Shown: positions 8,006 to 16,698 of the stretch, piece by piece
How positions within the stretch are numbered: position 1 is the first letter of the stretch
Layout: each line of letters begins with the position of its first letter
From: CADEEN01 sp040384625
GTDB taxonomy: Bacteria > Pseudomonadota > Gammaproteobacteria > Burkholderiales > Burkholderiaceae_C
Direction of reading: 5' to 3'
DNA: 64,000 bases
Assembly: GCA_040384625.1 (NCBI GenBank)
Contig: JAZKIW010000067.1
Location: 25,684-89,683 of the forward strand
Notes under the pieces: model-generated
Told to the model about the DNA's origin: nothing
Database searches by the model: none
The model's input: the letters and a program-made list of their open reading frames with translations, nothing else
Position numbers and translations under genes: made by a program

Positions 8006-8611
8006 TCAGTGCGCGGTGGCCAGGGCTTCGATCGGGTCTTGCTGCAGCGCAGCGGTAGGCTTGGCCCTGCCCGTGTCGAGCTGCAGGGCACCAGCGGCCT
8101 TGCCCTTGCCGGCACGCGCCGGCGGGTTGCACATGCCGCACACGTAGTGCTTCGCGATCTCGTGCGGGTGGGTCACGAAGTGGCCGTGGCAGCACGAGCA
8201 CTTGGTCATCGTCAGCATGCCGTTGTCGACGAACTTGACCAGGCGCCAGGCGCGCGTCACGCTGAGCATCGGCTCCAGGCCTTGGGCCTGGGTCTGCTCG
8301 AGGTAGAGCTGGTAGGCCTTGATGACGACGTCGATCTCGTCCAGCGCGCTGGATTTGTTCAGGTATTCGTGGATGTTGAGGAACAGGCTGGCGTGGATGT
8401 TGGGCTGCCAGGTCATGAACCAGTCGGTCGAGAACGGCAACTGGCCCTTGCTCGGGCTCTTGCCCGCAACTTCCTTGTACAGGCGCAGCAGGCGCTCGTA
8501 GCTCAGGTCGGTTTCGCTTTCCAACACCTGCAGCCGGGCGCCGAGCTGAATCAGCGTCACGGCGCGTTCGATCTGGCGGGCTTCGGTCAGGATGCTCTTG
8601 TTGCGGGCCAT
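8006..8611 (-). CDS. flhC: Flagellar master regulator subunit FlhC
   Basis: FlhC combines with FlhD to form the heterohexameric activator of class II flagellar genes. The protein is 201 aa. The zinc-binding cysteines are visible as CSCC and CGMC (about residues 136-160). The start at 8611 follows an AGGAG site, and longer upstream reading gives no homologous residues. The C-terminal ~35 residues after the zinc site are a low-complexity Ala/Gln-rich tail. It lies directly behind flhD. Confidence 0.95.
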   Translation of the reverse strand: MARNKSILTEARQIERAVTLIQLGARLQVLESETDLSYERLLRLYKEVAGKSPSKGQLPFSTDWFMTWQPNIHASLFLNIHEYLNKSSALDEIDVVIKAYQLYLEQTQAQGLEPMLSVTRAWRLVKFVDNGMLTMTKCSCCHGHFVTHPHEIAKHYVCGMCNPPARAGKGKAAGALQLDTGRAKPTAALQQDPIEALATAH

Positions 8612-8648
8612 GCTCGTCTCCTCGATGTGTTGTTGTCTGCGTCCGAGC

Positions 8649-8972
8649 TCAGGCGGCTTCTTGATGACGGCCGGCCAGCAGGATGGCGGCATGCAGGCGG
8701 CCGACACTTTCGTTGGCAGCGCTCTTGCCGTGGCTGGTGATCAGGTTCCAGACCAGTTCGTCGTCCATGCGGAAGCGGCACAACAGGGTGCTGCTCTGCG
8801 CGACCTTCATGGTCTGTGCCGGTGTCAGGGCACCGATGGTGTTGGCGGTGTCTTCGCAGATGCCCAGGCGGTACAAGGCCTGTTCGCGGTCGCTGCGGAT
8901 GAGGCTTTGCGCCAGCATCAGGTACGACAGGTTGGCTTCGCGGATCTCGGCAAGGATTTGCTCGGTGTTCAT
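8649..8972 (-). CDS. flhD: Flagellar master regulator subunit FlhD
   Basis: FlhD is the partner of FlhC in the FlhD4C2 activator at the top of the flagellar hierarchy. The protein is 107 aa. Residues 1-80 are the conserved helical dimerisation region (MNTEQILAEIREANLSYLML). The start at 8972 has AGGAG about 10 nt upstream. flhC follows 37 bp downstream. The upstream region carries a short inverted repeat (9091-9109) and then a dispersed repeat element. Confidence 0.95.
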   Translation of the reverse strand: MNTEQILAEIREANLSYLMLAQSLIRSDREQALYRLGICEDTANTIGALTPAQTMKVAQSSTLLCRFRMDDELVWNLITSHGKSAANESVGRLHAAILLAGRHQEAA

Positions 8973-9090
8973 GGCTTCGGGTCTCCTGGGTTGAAGGTTC
9001 GGCTTGGGTTGAAACGAACTGTAGAAGTCCGTCGATGCCTCGAACAGGGGCCGTGCGCCATCCCTGGAGTCCGCTTTCACCTGCGCGGCT

Positions 9091-9109
9091 TGTAGGGCAG
9101 ATTCCTACA
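9091..9109. promoter_or_regulatory. Inverted repeat upstream of flhDC, possible operator
   Basis: TGTAGG-N7-CCTACA is a perfect 6-bp dyad about 120 bp before the flhD start. Its size and position suit a protein-binding site in the flhDC leader or promoter, but no binder is known from sequence and no -10/-35 was placed with confidence. Confidence 0.35.
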
Positions 9110-9156
9110 GCATGGTTCGGTTCGTGCGGTAGTTGGCAAGGCGGGCGCCGTGCGTG

Positions 9157-9433
9157 CTGCAAAGGCGCGGCTCGGATCTATGGCGAGAAGACTCGCCGCT
9201 GCCTCGCGGCAGGCGGTGCCTGGTGGGGGCGGCCTGAGGGGCGGCGACGCGCGCAAGGCTTGGGGCCGGCGACGCGCAGCGCGCGTCGTCAGCTGACTCG
9301 CCGAACGTGTCTGAGCGAAGTGAGCGCAGCGAACGCAGCGAGTTGTTCGGCGCGACCCCAAGCCTGGCCACCACAGCGAAGTGGGCCTGAAGGGCCCACC
9401 GCCCCAGTGGGAGCCCACGCCGGGCACCGCCTG
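9157..9433. repeat. Dispersed intergenic repeat, copy A
   Basis: This 277-bp non-coding element has a second copy at 20581-20798 in the same orientation. The copies share a common start (CTGCAAAGGCGCGG), long matching middle blocks, a 42-base identical core and a common end (CGGGCACCGCCTG). The identical core contains a 7-bp hairpin (GTGGGCC/GGCCCAC). Copy A carries about 60 extra bases (9300-9367) flanked by GCCGAAC/GTTCGGC inverted arms. Open frames across it are Arg/Pro-rich and resemble spurious ORFs. Together with the flhD leader it fills the 495-bp gap between flhD and the response regulator. Confidence 0.8.
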
Positions 9434-9467
9434 AGGCGATGCGCCAACCCACGCCGCCGCAGCGGTC

Positions 9468-10103
9468 TCACTCCCCCACCAGGCCCTTGCGGATCGCGTA
9501 GACCGTCAACTCGGAGTTGTTCGCCAGCCCGAGCTTCTGCAACACGCGGGCGCGATACACCGAGACCGTTTTCGGCGACAGCATCAACTCTGCGGCGATG
9601 TCGGACAAGCGCTTGCCCGAGGCGATCATCGTCAGGGTCTGCAGTTCGCGGTCCGACAACGTGTCGTGGGCCTGCTCGACCGCCGGGGAAGTCAGGCTCT
9701 CGACCAGCATCTGCGCGATCTCGGGCGTGACGTACTTGCGCCCCTGAGCCACCGTGCGCACCGCCTGCACGATGACCTGCGGGTCGCCGGCCTTGTTCAC
9801 GTAGCCATAAGCCCCACCGCGCAAGGCGCGGATGGCGTACTGGTCTTCGGGATACATGCTGACCACCAGCACCTTGACTGGATGGCCCTCGTCCTTCAGG
9901 ACGTGCAGGACGTCCAGACCGCTGCGTCCCGGCATATTGATGTCCAGCACCAGCACGTCGCAGCGCGTGCTGCGCATCAGGCTGCGCAGCTCGCCGTAGT
10001 CGCCGGCCTCGCCGACGACACGGATGTCGACCGCCTCGGCGAGGGTGTCGCGGATGCCGCGCCGGATCAGCGCGTGGTCGTCGCACAGGATCACTTCGAT
10101 CAT
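9468..10103 (-). CDS. NarL/FixJ-family response regulator
   Basis: This is a transcriptional response regulator of 211 aa. The receiver domain covers ~1-120, with acidic residues D8/D9 and phospho-acceptor D54. A LuxR-type helix-turn-helix follows (~146-206), with the signature LSDRELQTL and SPKTVSVYRARVLQKL. The start codon overlaps the stop of the upstream kinase gene (ATGA, 10100-10103), so the two are a cognate pair. The target genes are unknown. Its place between flhDC and the che operon suggests, but does not prove, a motility link. Confidence 0.9.
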   Translation of the reverse strand: MIEVILCDDHALIRRGIRDTLAEAVDIRVVGEAGDYGELRSLMRSTRCDVLVLDINMPGRSGLDVLHVLKDEGHPVKVLVVSMYPEDQYAIRALRGGAYGYVNKAGDPQVIVQAVRTVAQGRKYVTPEIAQMLVESLTSPAVEQAHDTLSDRELQTLTMIASGKRLSDIAAELMLSPKTVSVYRARVLQKLGLANNSELTVYAIRKGLVGE

Positions 10104-11257
10104 AGGTCCCCCCATCCGGAAGGGTCGTGACTGTCGCGTTCGAAACCAGTATCGCCGAAGGCACTGTCGCCGCTGTGCGGCCCGCGCGGGCCGAAGGGCA
10201 CCGACAGGATCAGGGTCGTGCCGCTGGCATCGCTGGCCAGATCGACCCAGCCACCGACGGTGTCGGCGCGCTCGCGCAGACCGCGGATGCCGAAGCTCTT
10301 GGCCTTGGCCAGATCCTCGGCCGTCAGGCCACAACCGTTGTCGCTAACCTCGATCGACAGCACGCCGCGAGCCAGCGACAGGTCGATCGCCACCTTGCTC
10401 GCCTGCGCATGCTTGCTGACGTTGGTCAGCGCTTCCTGCACCGCGCGGTAGGCCACCAGCGAGATCGCACCCGGCAGCTCGAGGTTCTCGTCGGTGGTGC
10501 GGAAGGCGCACTCGATCGCGGTGCGCTTCTCGAAGCGCTGCGCCATCCATTGCAGGGCCGCAATCAGGCCCTGCTCGAGGATCGCCGGGCGCAGGTTGTG
10601 CATCACGCGCTGGCTGGCCTCGATCGCATGCGCCGTCATCTCGATCGCCGACTGCACCTTCTGCTGCATCGCTGGCGCCTGGGCATGGCGAGCGATCCAG
10701 GCCAGTTCGAAGTTCAGCGCGGTCAGCGCGCCACCGACGTCGTCGTGGATCTCGCGTGCGATGGCCGCACGCTCGCGCTCGACACTGGTCTGCAGGTGCT
10801 GGGCCAGCTCGGACAGCTGGCGCCGCGAAGCTGCTAGCTCGCGGTCGGCGGCGAGGCGGGCACGGCGCGTCTCGTTGGCCTCGATGGCGTGATCGAGCGC
10901 CGGCGCCAGGCGCGCCAGATTGCTCTTGAGCAGGTAGTCGCTGGCACCGTTGCGCATCGCCTGCACGGCAGTGTCTTCACCGATCTCGCCCGAAACGATG
11001 ATGAAAGGCAGCAGGCGTCCGCTGGCCTTCAGGATCTCGAGCGCCGCCAGGCCCGAGAAGCCAGGCAGGTTGTAGTCCGACAGGATGGCGTCCCAGTCCT
11101 CCTCGAGCGCGGCGCGAAAGCCGTCCTCGGTCTCGACGCGCAGGGTCTGGACCTCGCGCCCGCCCACCGTCAGGTGGGCCAACGCCAGCTCGTGGTCGAC
11201 CTCGGAGTCTTCGAGGTGCAGGACACGCAGGCTGCGTTGGCGGGACGGTGGAGCCAT
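10100..11257 (-). CDS. Hybrid sensor: N-terminal receiver plus HisKA_3 histidine kinase
   Basis: The protein is 385 aa with no membrane segment, so it should be cytosolic. Residues ~10-125 form a receiver domain with phospho-acceptor D61. A coiled linker leads to a HisKA_3 dimerisation domain with phosphorylatable H171 in REIHDDVGG. A HATPase domain (~260-365) follows, with the N box ALTNVSKHA and G box DNGCGL. A receiver placed before a NarX-type kinase suggests that it takes input from another phosphorelay protein rather than a ligand. It is co-transcribed with the NarL-type regulator. Confidence 0.9.
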   Translation of the reverse strand: MAPPSRQRSLRVLHLEDSEVDHELALAHLTVGGREVQTLRVETEDGFRAALEEDWDAILSDYNLPGFSGLAALEILKASGRLLPFIIVSGEIGEDTAVQAMRNGASDYLLKSNLARLAPALDHAIEANETRRARLAADRELAASRRQLSELAQHLQTSVERERAAIAREIHDDVGGALTALNFELAWIARHAQAPAMQQKVQSAIEMTAHAIEASQRVMHNLRPAILEQGLIAALQWMAQRFEKRTAIECAFRTTDENLELPGAISLVAYRAVQEALTNVSKHAQASKVAIDLSLARGVLSIEVSDNGCGLTAEDLAKAKSFGIRGLRERADTVGGWVDLASDASGTTLILSVPFGPRGPHSGDSAFGDTGFERDSHDPSGWGDL

Positions 11258-11423
11258 GGACAGGGCTGACGCTGAAGGAATTGGGCCGACTTTATCCCGG
11301 TGATCGGCTCAATGCCTGTGCACCGGGCTGCCGAGAATCGCTGCACAACCTGGTGCCGATAGAGGCTCCGGAGCCCCGACGTGCCTTGCGGCGCGCCCTG
11401 TTCAGACCTTCGCGACCCCTCCC

Positions 11424-11867
11424 ATGCTTGCGACACAAGATGCTGCGACACAGACCGGCGAGGCGATCGACCTGGTGCTCGCCGCCGACCTGCAGGACCA
11501 CCTGCTGACCGCCAGCCACGACCTGGACCGGCTGCAGTCGCTGCTGGCCGGCACCTGCGAGGCCCTGACCGCGAGCTTCTTCGGAGCCAACGCGCTGGTC
11601 GAGCGCCTGGGCCAGGAGTCCGATACCGCCGCCCTGCCCGCGCTCAGCCGCCACCTGAGCGAGGCGGTCACCGCGCTGCAGTTCCAGGACATCGCTTCCC
11701 AGCTGATCGCCCACACCCGCAAACGCCTGCGCAACTGCGCCGACCGCCTGGCCGCCAGCGCCTTCGACGAGGACGGCGAGGGCGACGCCCTGATCGAAGA
11801 CATGCCGCTGCGACCGAATCCGGTCACACAGGACGAAATGGACGCCGGCTCGGTCGAGCTGTTCTAA
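11424..11867 (+). CDS. Small helical protein at the head of the che operon (FQDI motif)
   Basis: The protein is 147 aa and predicted mostly helical and soluble. It contains ALQFQDIASQLIAHTRKRL near residues 85-103, a motif type seen in chemotaxis-associated helical proteins, followed by an acidic C-terminus. No catalytic motif is visible. It is the first gene of the operon leading to a CheY, CheA and CheW, which points to a signalling role, perhaps as a binding partner or phosphatase-like factor. That is inference from position and a weak motif only. Confidence 0.65.
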   Translation: MLATQDAATQTGEAIDLVLAADLQDHLLTASHDLDRLQSLLAGTCEALTASFFGANALVERLGQESDTAALPALSRHLSEAVTALQFQDIASQLIAHTRKRLRNCADRLAASAFDEDGEGDALIEDMPLRPNPVTQDEMDAGSVELF

Positions 11868-11918
11868 AGATCCCGCGCCAGACACCGAAACCACTGCTTG
11901 ATCCCGGAGAAGAAACAA

Positions 11919-12281
11919 ATGCACTCGATCCTCGCCGTTGACGACTCGGCCTCGATGCGCCAGATGGTGTCCTTCACGCTGAAGAACGCCGGCTTTAACG
12001 TGGTCGAGGCCGTCGATGGCCAGGATGCGTTCGAAAAGGCCAACAGCCGCGACTTCAACCTGGTGCTCACCGACCAGAACATGCCGCGCATGGACGGCAT
12101 CTCACTCACCCGAAAGCTGCGCGAGAACCCGAAATTCAAGACCACGCCGATCCTGATCCTGACCACCGAGTCGAGCGACCAGATGAAGCAGGCCGGACGC
12201 GCTGCAGGCGCCACCGGCTGGCTGGTCAAGCCCTTCGATCCGGCCAAGCTGATCGAAGTCATCGGCAAGGTCATCCGCTGA
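11919..12281 (+). CDS. cheY: CheY-like single-domain response regulator (CheA-linked copy)
   Basis: This 120-aa stand-alone receiver has D8/D9, phospho-acceptor D52, T82/T83 and K104 conserved. The start at 11919 has GGAGA 8 nt upstream. It lies 25 bp before cheA, so it is probably a direct CheA phospho-target. It differs clearly from the CheY next to cheZ, and which of the two drives the motor switch cannot be told from sequence. It may act as a phosphate sink or as a second output. Confidence 0.92.
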   Translation: MHSILAVDDSASMRQMVSFTLKNAGFNVVEAVDGQDAFEKANSRDFNLVLTDQNMPRMDGISLTRKLRENPKFKTTPILILTTESSDQMKQAGRAAGATGWLVKPFDPAKLIEVIGKVIR

Positions 12282-12306
12282 CGCGGCGCCGAACGGAGCA
12301 CATGCG

Positions 12307-14427
12307 ATGGGCGCGATGACACCCGAAGGAACGAATGCCGACGCCGGCATCGACCTGAGCCAGTTCTACCAGGTCTTCTTCGAGGAGGCGGGCGAGAACC
12401 TCGACAACATGGAGCAGATGCTGCTCAGCATCGACCTCGCCGCCGCCGACGACGAGGAGCTGAACGCGATCTTCCGCTGCGCACACTCGGTCAAGGGCGG
12501 CGCGGCGACCTTCGGCTTCAACGACGTGGCCAAGCTCACGCACCAGATGGAGACCCTGCTGGACAAGCTGCGCCGGCACGAGTTGGCGCCCAGCGCCGGC
12601 ATGGTCGACGTGCTGCTGGCTTCGGGCGACGCGCTGAAGGCGCAACTTGCACGGCACCAGAACGGCGGCGCCGGCGACAGCGTCGACACCACCGAGCTGC
12701 TGCAGAACATCAAGGCCTTCGCCGACGGCGGCCAGCCGGTTGCTGCGGCCGCTGTGTCAGCGAGCCCGGTTCCTGCCGCTCCCGCGGCCGCCGCCGCGGC
12801 GGTGCTGACTTCGAACGTGCGCCAGCTCGAACTCTGCGTCGGCCCGCTCGACAAACCGGAGCTGGCCGACAACCTGGTCGAGCTGTTCGCCGAGATCCCC
12901 GATCTGGGCACGATCGAGCCGCTCGATGCCGGCCAGGCGGCCGACGGCATGCGCCGCTTCGTCGTCACAACCGCCAGCAGCGACAACGACCTGCTGGACC
13001 TGTTCACCTTCCACGTCGCGCGCGAGCAGGTCAAGCTGCTGCCGATGAGCGCCGGCTTCGGCTTTCACGACGGTGCACCTGGCGCGCCGGACGCCCCGAC
13101 CGACGTCGATCCGGGCTACGGCTTTTTCGAGGACGCACCGGGCACGGTCACGACCGCGAACGCCAGCGACAGCGCCGAACATGCCGCGCCGGCGCCGCGC
13201 GCCGCCCCCGGCGTCGAGGCACCCCGCAATGCGGCCAAGGCCGAGGCGGTCAAGGCCACCACGACCGACACCACACTGCGCGTCTCGATCGACAAGGTCG
13301 ATCAGTTGATCAACCTCGTCGGCGAACTGGTGATCACCCAGGCCATGCTGGCGCAGACCGGCAAGGATCAGGAGAACGCGCTGCACCAGCAGCTGGCCGC
13401 CGGCCTGATCGACCTGGAGCGCAACACCCGCGACCTGCAGGAAGCGGTGATGTCGATCCGCATGATTCCGATGTCCCTGGTCTTCAGCCGCTTCCCGCGC
13501 ATGCTGCGCGACCTCGCGGCCAAGCTCGGCAAGAAGGTCGAGCTGGTGCAGGTCGGCGAAGCCACCGAGCTCGACAAGGGCCTGGTCGAGAAGATCACCG
13601 ACCCGCTGACCCACCTGGTGCGCAACAGCTGCGACCACGGCATTGAACTGCCCGCCGAGCGCACGGCCAAGGGCAAGCCCGAGCACGGCACGATCACTTT
13701 GGCGGCAAGCCACCAGGGCGGCAGCATCGTGATCGAGGTGCGCGACGACGGCAAAGGCCTGAACCGCGGCAAATTGATCGCCAAGGCGCGCGAGAAGGGC
13801 ATCGACGCGCCCGACACGATGAGCGACAGTGAGGTCTGGAGCCTGATCTTCGCCCCGGGCTTCTCGACCGCCGAAGTCGTCACCGACGTCTCTGGCCGCG
13901 GTGTCGGCATGGACGTCGTGAAGAAGAACATCACCGCCCTGGGCGGCACGGTCGAGATCGACTCTGCCGAAGGCTACGGCATGAGCGTCAAGGTGCGCCT
14001 GCCGCTGACGCTGGCCATCATGGACGGCATGAGCGTTGGTGTCGGCGACGAGTGCTACATCCTCCCGCTCGGCTCGGTGGTCGAGTCGTTCCAGATCCAG
14101 CCCGACACCGTCAAGACCATCGGGGGCAGCGGCCGCGTGGTCCAGGTGCGCGAGGAGTACATGCCGGTGCTCGACCTCGAGCAGGTCTTCGATGTGCCGC
14201 GACGCCCCGCGGAGGACGGCAACGAGATCCTCGTCGTGGTCGAGGCCGAAGGCGGCCGCGTCGCGCTGAAGGTCGACCAGTTGCTCGGCCAGCAGCAGGT
14301 GGTGGTGAAGAACCTCGAAGCCAACTACCGCCGCGTGCCCGACGTGTCGGGCGCAACCATCCTGGGCGACGGCCGCGTCGCCCTCATCCTGGACGTCGGC
14401 AGCCTCGTGCGCCGCTCGTCGCATTGA
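12307..14427 (+). CDS. cheA: Chemotaxis histidine kinase CheA
   Basis: CheA is the kinase of the receptor array; it phosphorylates CheY. The protein is 706 aa. The HPt domain has phospho-histidine H60 in CAHSVKGGAATFGF. A P2-like region (~165-260) and an Ala/Pro linker follow, then the P3 dimerisation domain from ~320. The HATPase domain (~420-565) has the N box VRNSCDHGIE and G boxes DDGKGL and GRGVGMDVV. A CheW-like P5 domain (~575-706) ends it. All parts are intact. ATG at 12307 has GGAG upstream; ATG at 12316 is an alternative. Confidence 0.97.
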   Translation: MGAMTPEGTNADAGIDLSQFYQVFFEEAGENLDNMEQMLLSIDLAAADDEELNAIFRCAHSVKGGAATFGFNDVAKLTHQMETLLDKLRRHELAPSAGMVDVLLASGDALKAQLARHQNGGAGDSVDTTELLQNIKAFADGGQPVAAAAVSASPVPAAPAAAAAAVLTSNVRQLELCVGPLDKPELADNLVELFAEIPDLGTIEPLDAGQAADGMRRFVVTTASSDNDLLDLFTFHVAREQVKLLPMSAGFGFHDGAPGAPDAPTDVDPGYGFFEDAPGTVTTANASDSAEHAAPAPRAAPGVEAPRNAAKAEAVKATTTDTTLRVSIDKVDQLINLVGELVITQAMLAQTGKDQENALHQQLAAGLIDLERNTRDLQEAVMSIRMIPMSLVFSRFPRMLRDLAAKLGKKVELVQVGEATELDKGLVEKITDPLTHLVRNSCDHGIELPAERTAKGKPEHGTITLAASHQGGSIVIEVRDDGKGLNRGKLIAKAREKGIDAPDTMSDSEVWSLIFAPGFSTAEVVTDVSGRGVGMDVVKKNITALGGTVEIDSAEGYGMSVKVRLPLTLAIMDGMSVGVGDECYILPLGSVVESFQIQPDTVKTIGGSGRVVQVREEYMPVLDLEQVFDVPRRPAEDGNEILVVVEAEGGRVALKVDQLLGQQQVVVKNLEANYRRVPDVSGATILGDGRVALILDVGSLVRRSSH

Positions 14428-14453
14428 TCCATCCCAACCTTCTCGATTGTCCG

Positions 14454-16037
14454 ATGAACGCCCTGCCCTCCCTGATGCGCCGCTACACCATCCGCACCCG
14501 CATGGTCGGCGCCATCGCCATGGTTCTGGGCCTGCTGGCCCTGGTCGGCGGTGCCGGCCTGTACGGCATGTTCCAGATTCAGCACCTGAACACCGCGTTC
14601 GCCGAGAACACGGTCGCCGAAGCCAGCCAGCTCGGTGAGCTGCGTTCGGCGATGGGCGACCTGCGGCGCTACGAGAAGGACATGATCCTGAGCTACGAGA
14701 AGACCGACAAGGTCGTCGAGTACCGCGACAAATGGCGCAAGACGCACGCCCAGGCGCTGACCCTGATCGCTGCGATGCTGAAGGGCGAAGAGGACGTCGA
14801 CAACCCGATCCTGCGCCAGCTGCAGCCCCAGCTCGAGGCCTACATCGCCGCTGCCGAACCGGTGATCAAGCAACTCGAGGCCAGCGGCTACGACAACGCC
14901 GCGGTTGCCAACAAGATGATGGGCAAGGCCAAGGAGTCGATCCACGCTGCCGAGTTGCACCTGGTCAAACTTGGCGAGGCACTGCGTACCGAAGGCCACA
15001 ACACCAAGACCGAGATCGAAGCTTCCGCCCGGCACACCGTGCTGTTGTTCGGTCTGGCCGTGGCGCTGGCCGTGATCGTGGTCGTGCCGCTGACCCTGGC
15101 CAACATGGCCTCGATCTGCCGCCCGCTCGATGCCGCCAAGCGGTTGGCCGAGGCCATCGCCGGCGGCGACCTGACATCGCACACCGAGATCAGCGGCCGC
15201 GACGAAACCGCCGCCCTGCAGCGGGCCCTGGCCGACATGCAGGCCGCGCTGCAGCACCTGGTCGGCCAGGTGCGTCAGAGCGCGGACAGCATCCACGTGG
15301 CCAGCGCCGAAGTGGCGACCGGCAATGCCGACTTGAGCCAACGCACCGAACAGGCGGCCAGCAACCTGCAGCAGACGGCGAGCTCGATGGAGCAGCTGAG
15401 TGGCACGGTGCGCCAGAGCGCAGACTCGGCCCAGACCGCGAACCAGCTGGCCAGCTCGGCCTCCGAAGTGGCCCGCCGCGGCGGCGCGGTGGTGTCCCAG
15501 GTGGTGACGACGATGGACGAGATCAATGCCTCGTCGCGCAAGATCGCCGACATCATCAGCACCATCGACGGCATCGCCTTCCAGACCAACATCCTGGCGC
15601 TGAACGCGGCCGTCGAGGCGGCGCGCGCCGGTGAACAAGGCCGCGGCTTCGCCGTCGTCGCCAGCGAAGTGCGCAGCCTGGCCCAGCGCTCGGCCACGGC
15701 GGCCAAGGAGATCAAGGGCCTGATCGGCGACTCGGTGGACAAGGTCGAGAGCGGCTCGAAGCTGGTGGCCGACGCCGGCACCACGATGACCGAAATAGTC
15801 GCCTCGGTGCAGCGCGTGTCCGACATGATCGGCGACATCACCGCCGCAGCCACCGAGCAGAGCACCGGCCTGAGCCAAGTCAACAGCGCAGTCACCCAGC
15901 TCGACCAGATGACGCAGCAAAACGCCGCCCTGGTCGAACAGAGCGCGGCAGCGGCGCAGAGCCTGAGCGAGCAGGCCGGCAAGCTGGCAGGCGTGGTTGC
16001 AACCTTCAAGTTGGATGCCGAAGGCGTGGCCGCCTGA
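14454..16037 (+). CDS. Methyl-accepting chemotaxis protein 1
   Basis: This transmembrane chemoreceptor is 527 aa. Membrane segments lie at ~17-38 and ~193-216 and enclose a helical periplasmic sensor of four-helix-bundle type. A HAMP domain (~217-270) and a cytoplasmic signalling domain follow. The trimer tip is conserved (IDGIAFQTNILALNAAVEAA). No C-terminal CheR-docking pentapeptide is present (the tail ends DAEGVAA). The ATG at 14454 lies 26 bp after cheA. The ligand is unknown. Confidence 0.95.
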   Translation: MNALPSLMRRYTIRTRMVGAIAMVLGLLALVGGAGLYGMFQIQHLNTAFAENTVAEASQLGELRSAMGDLRRYEKDMILSYEKTDKVVEYRDKWRKTHAQALTLIAAMLKGEEDVDNPILRQLQPQLEAYIAAAEPVIKQLEASGYDNAAVANKMMGKAKESIHAAELHLVKLGEALRTEGHNTKTEIEASARHTVLLFGLAVALAVIVVVPLTLANMASICRPLDAAKRLAEAIAGGDLTSHTEISGRDETAALQRALADMQAALQHLVGQVRQSADSIHVASAEVATGNADLSQRTEQAASNLQQTASSMEQLSGTVRQSADSAQTANQLASSASEVARRGGAVVSQVVTTMDEINASSRKIADIISTIDGIAFQTNILALNAAVEAARAGEQGRGFAVVASEVRSLAQRSATAAKEIKGLIGDSVDKVESGSKLVADAGTTMTEIVASVQRVSDMIGDITAAATEQSTGLSQVNSAVTQLDQMTQQNAALVEQSAAAAQSLSEQAGKLAGVVATFKLDAEGVAA

Positions 16038-16111
16038 ACCGCGGACTCCAGTTCGAAGCCGAATCCGCCGATATCCCGACCAATCACGATCGAAACGCCC
16101 ACGAGGATCCC

Positions 16112-16654
16112 ATGGACATGATCAACGACGCCGCCCAGGTCGTCCGCCACGAAGCCAACCGTGCCGTGCAGTCCGCACGCCAGCAGAACAGCGGCGGCGA
16201 ATTCCTGACCTTCCGGCTCGGCGCCGAGGAGTACGGCATCGACATCCTGCGCGTGCAGGAGATCCGCAGCTACGAGCAACCCACCCGCATCGCCAACGCG
16301 CCGGCCTTCATCAAGGGCGTCGTCAACCTGCGCGGCACGATCGTGCCGATCGTCGACCTGCGCGTGAAGCTCGGCTGCGAGCGCATCGAGTACGACAGCT
16401 TCACCGTGGTCATCGTCCTGAACGTGCGCGGCCGCGTCGTCGGCGCCGTCGTCGACTCAGTCTCCGACGTGCTGCAACTGGCCGCCGACAGCGTCAAGCC
16501 GGCGCCCGAGCTGTCGTCGGGCAATGTCGACACCAGCTACATCACCGGCATCGGTAATGTCAGCGCCGAAGGCAAGGACCGGATGCTGATCCTGATCGAC
16601 ATCGAAGCCCTGATGACCAGCGCCGACATGGGCCTGGTCGAAGCCGCGGTCTGA
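16112..16654 (+). CDS. cheW: Chemotaxis coupling protein CheW
   Basis: CheW links receptors to CheA in the array. The protein is 180 aa. Residues ~30-170 form the CheW beta-barrel domain with the conserved FIKGVVNLRG turn. The first ~28 residues are a Gln/Ala-rich extension, slightly longer than E. coli CheW. The start at 16112 follows GAGGA. It lies between two receptor genes in the che operon. Confidence 0.96.
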   Translation: MDMINDAAQVVRHEANRAVQSARQQNSGGEFLTFRLGAEEYGIDILRVQEIRSYEQPTRIANAPAFIKGVVNLRGTIVPIVDLRVKLGCERIEYDSFTVVIVLNVRGRVVGAVVDSVSDVLQLAADSVKPAPELSSGNVDTSYITGIGNVSAEGKDRMLILIDIEALMTSADMGLVEAAV

Positions 16655-16698
16655 CGCGCTGCCGCTTCCCACACAAGAACGCAACGAGACAAAGCACC

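Noticed and set aside
9105..9452. Open frames of about 115 aa over repeat copy A on the minus strand
   Set aside because: Arg/Pro-rich, no ribosome site, and equivalent frames appear in the second repeat copy; non-coding repeat is the better reading.
11309..11337. Possible sigma-28 promoter for the che operon (TCAA…GCCGAGAA)
   Set aside because: The spacer is 17 nt rather than 15 and the -10 has a mismatch in the conserved core, so it is much weaker than the motA and cheY sites.
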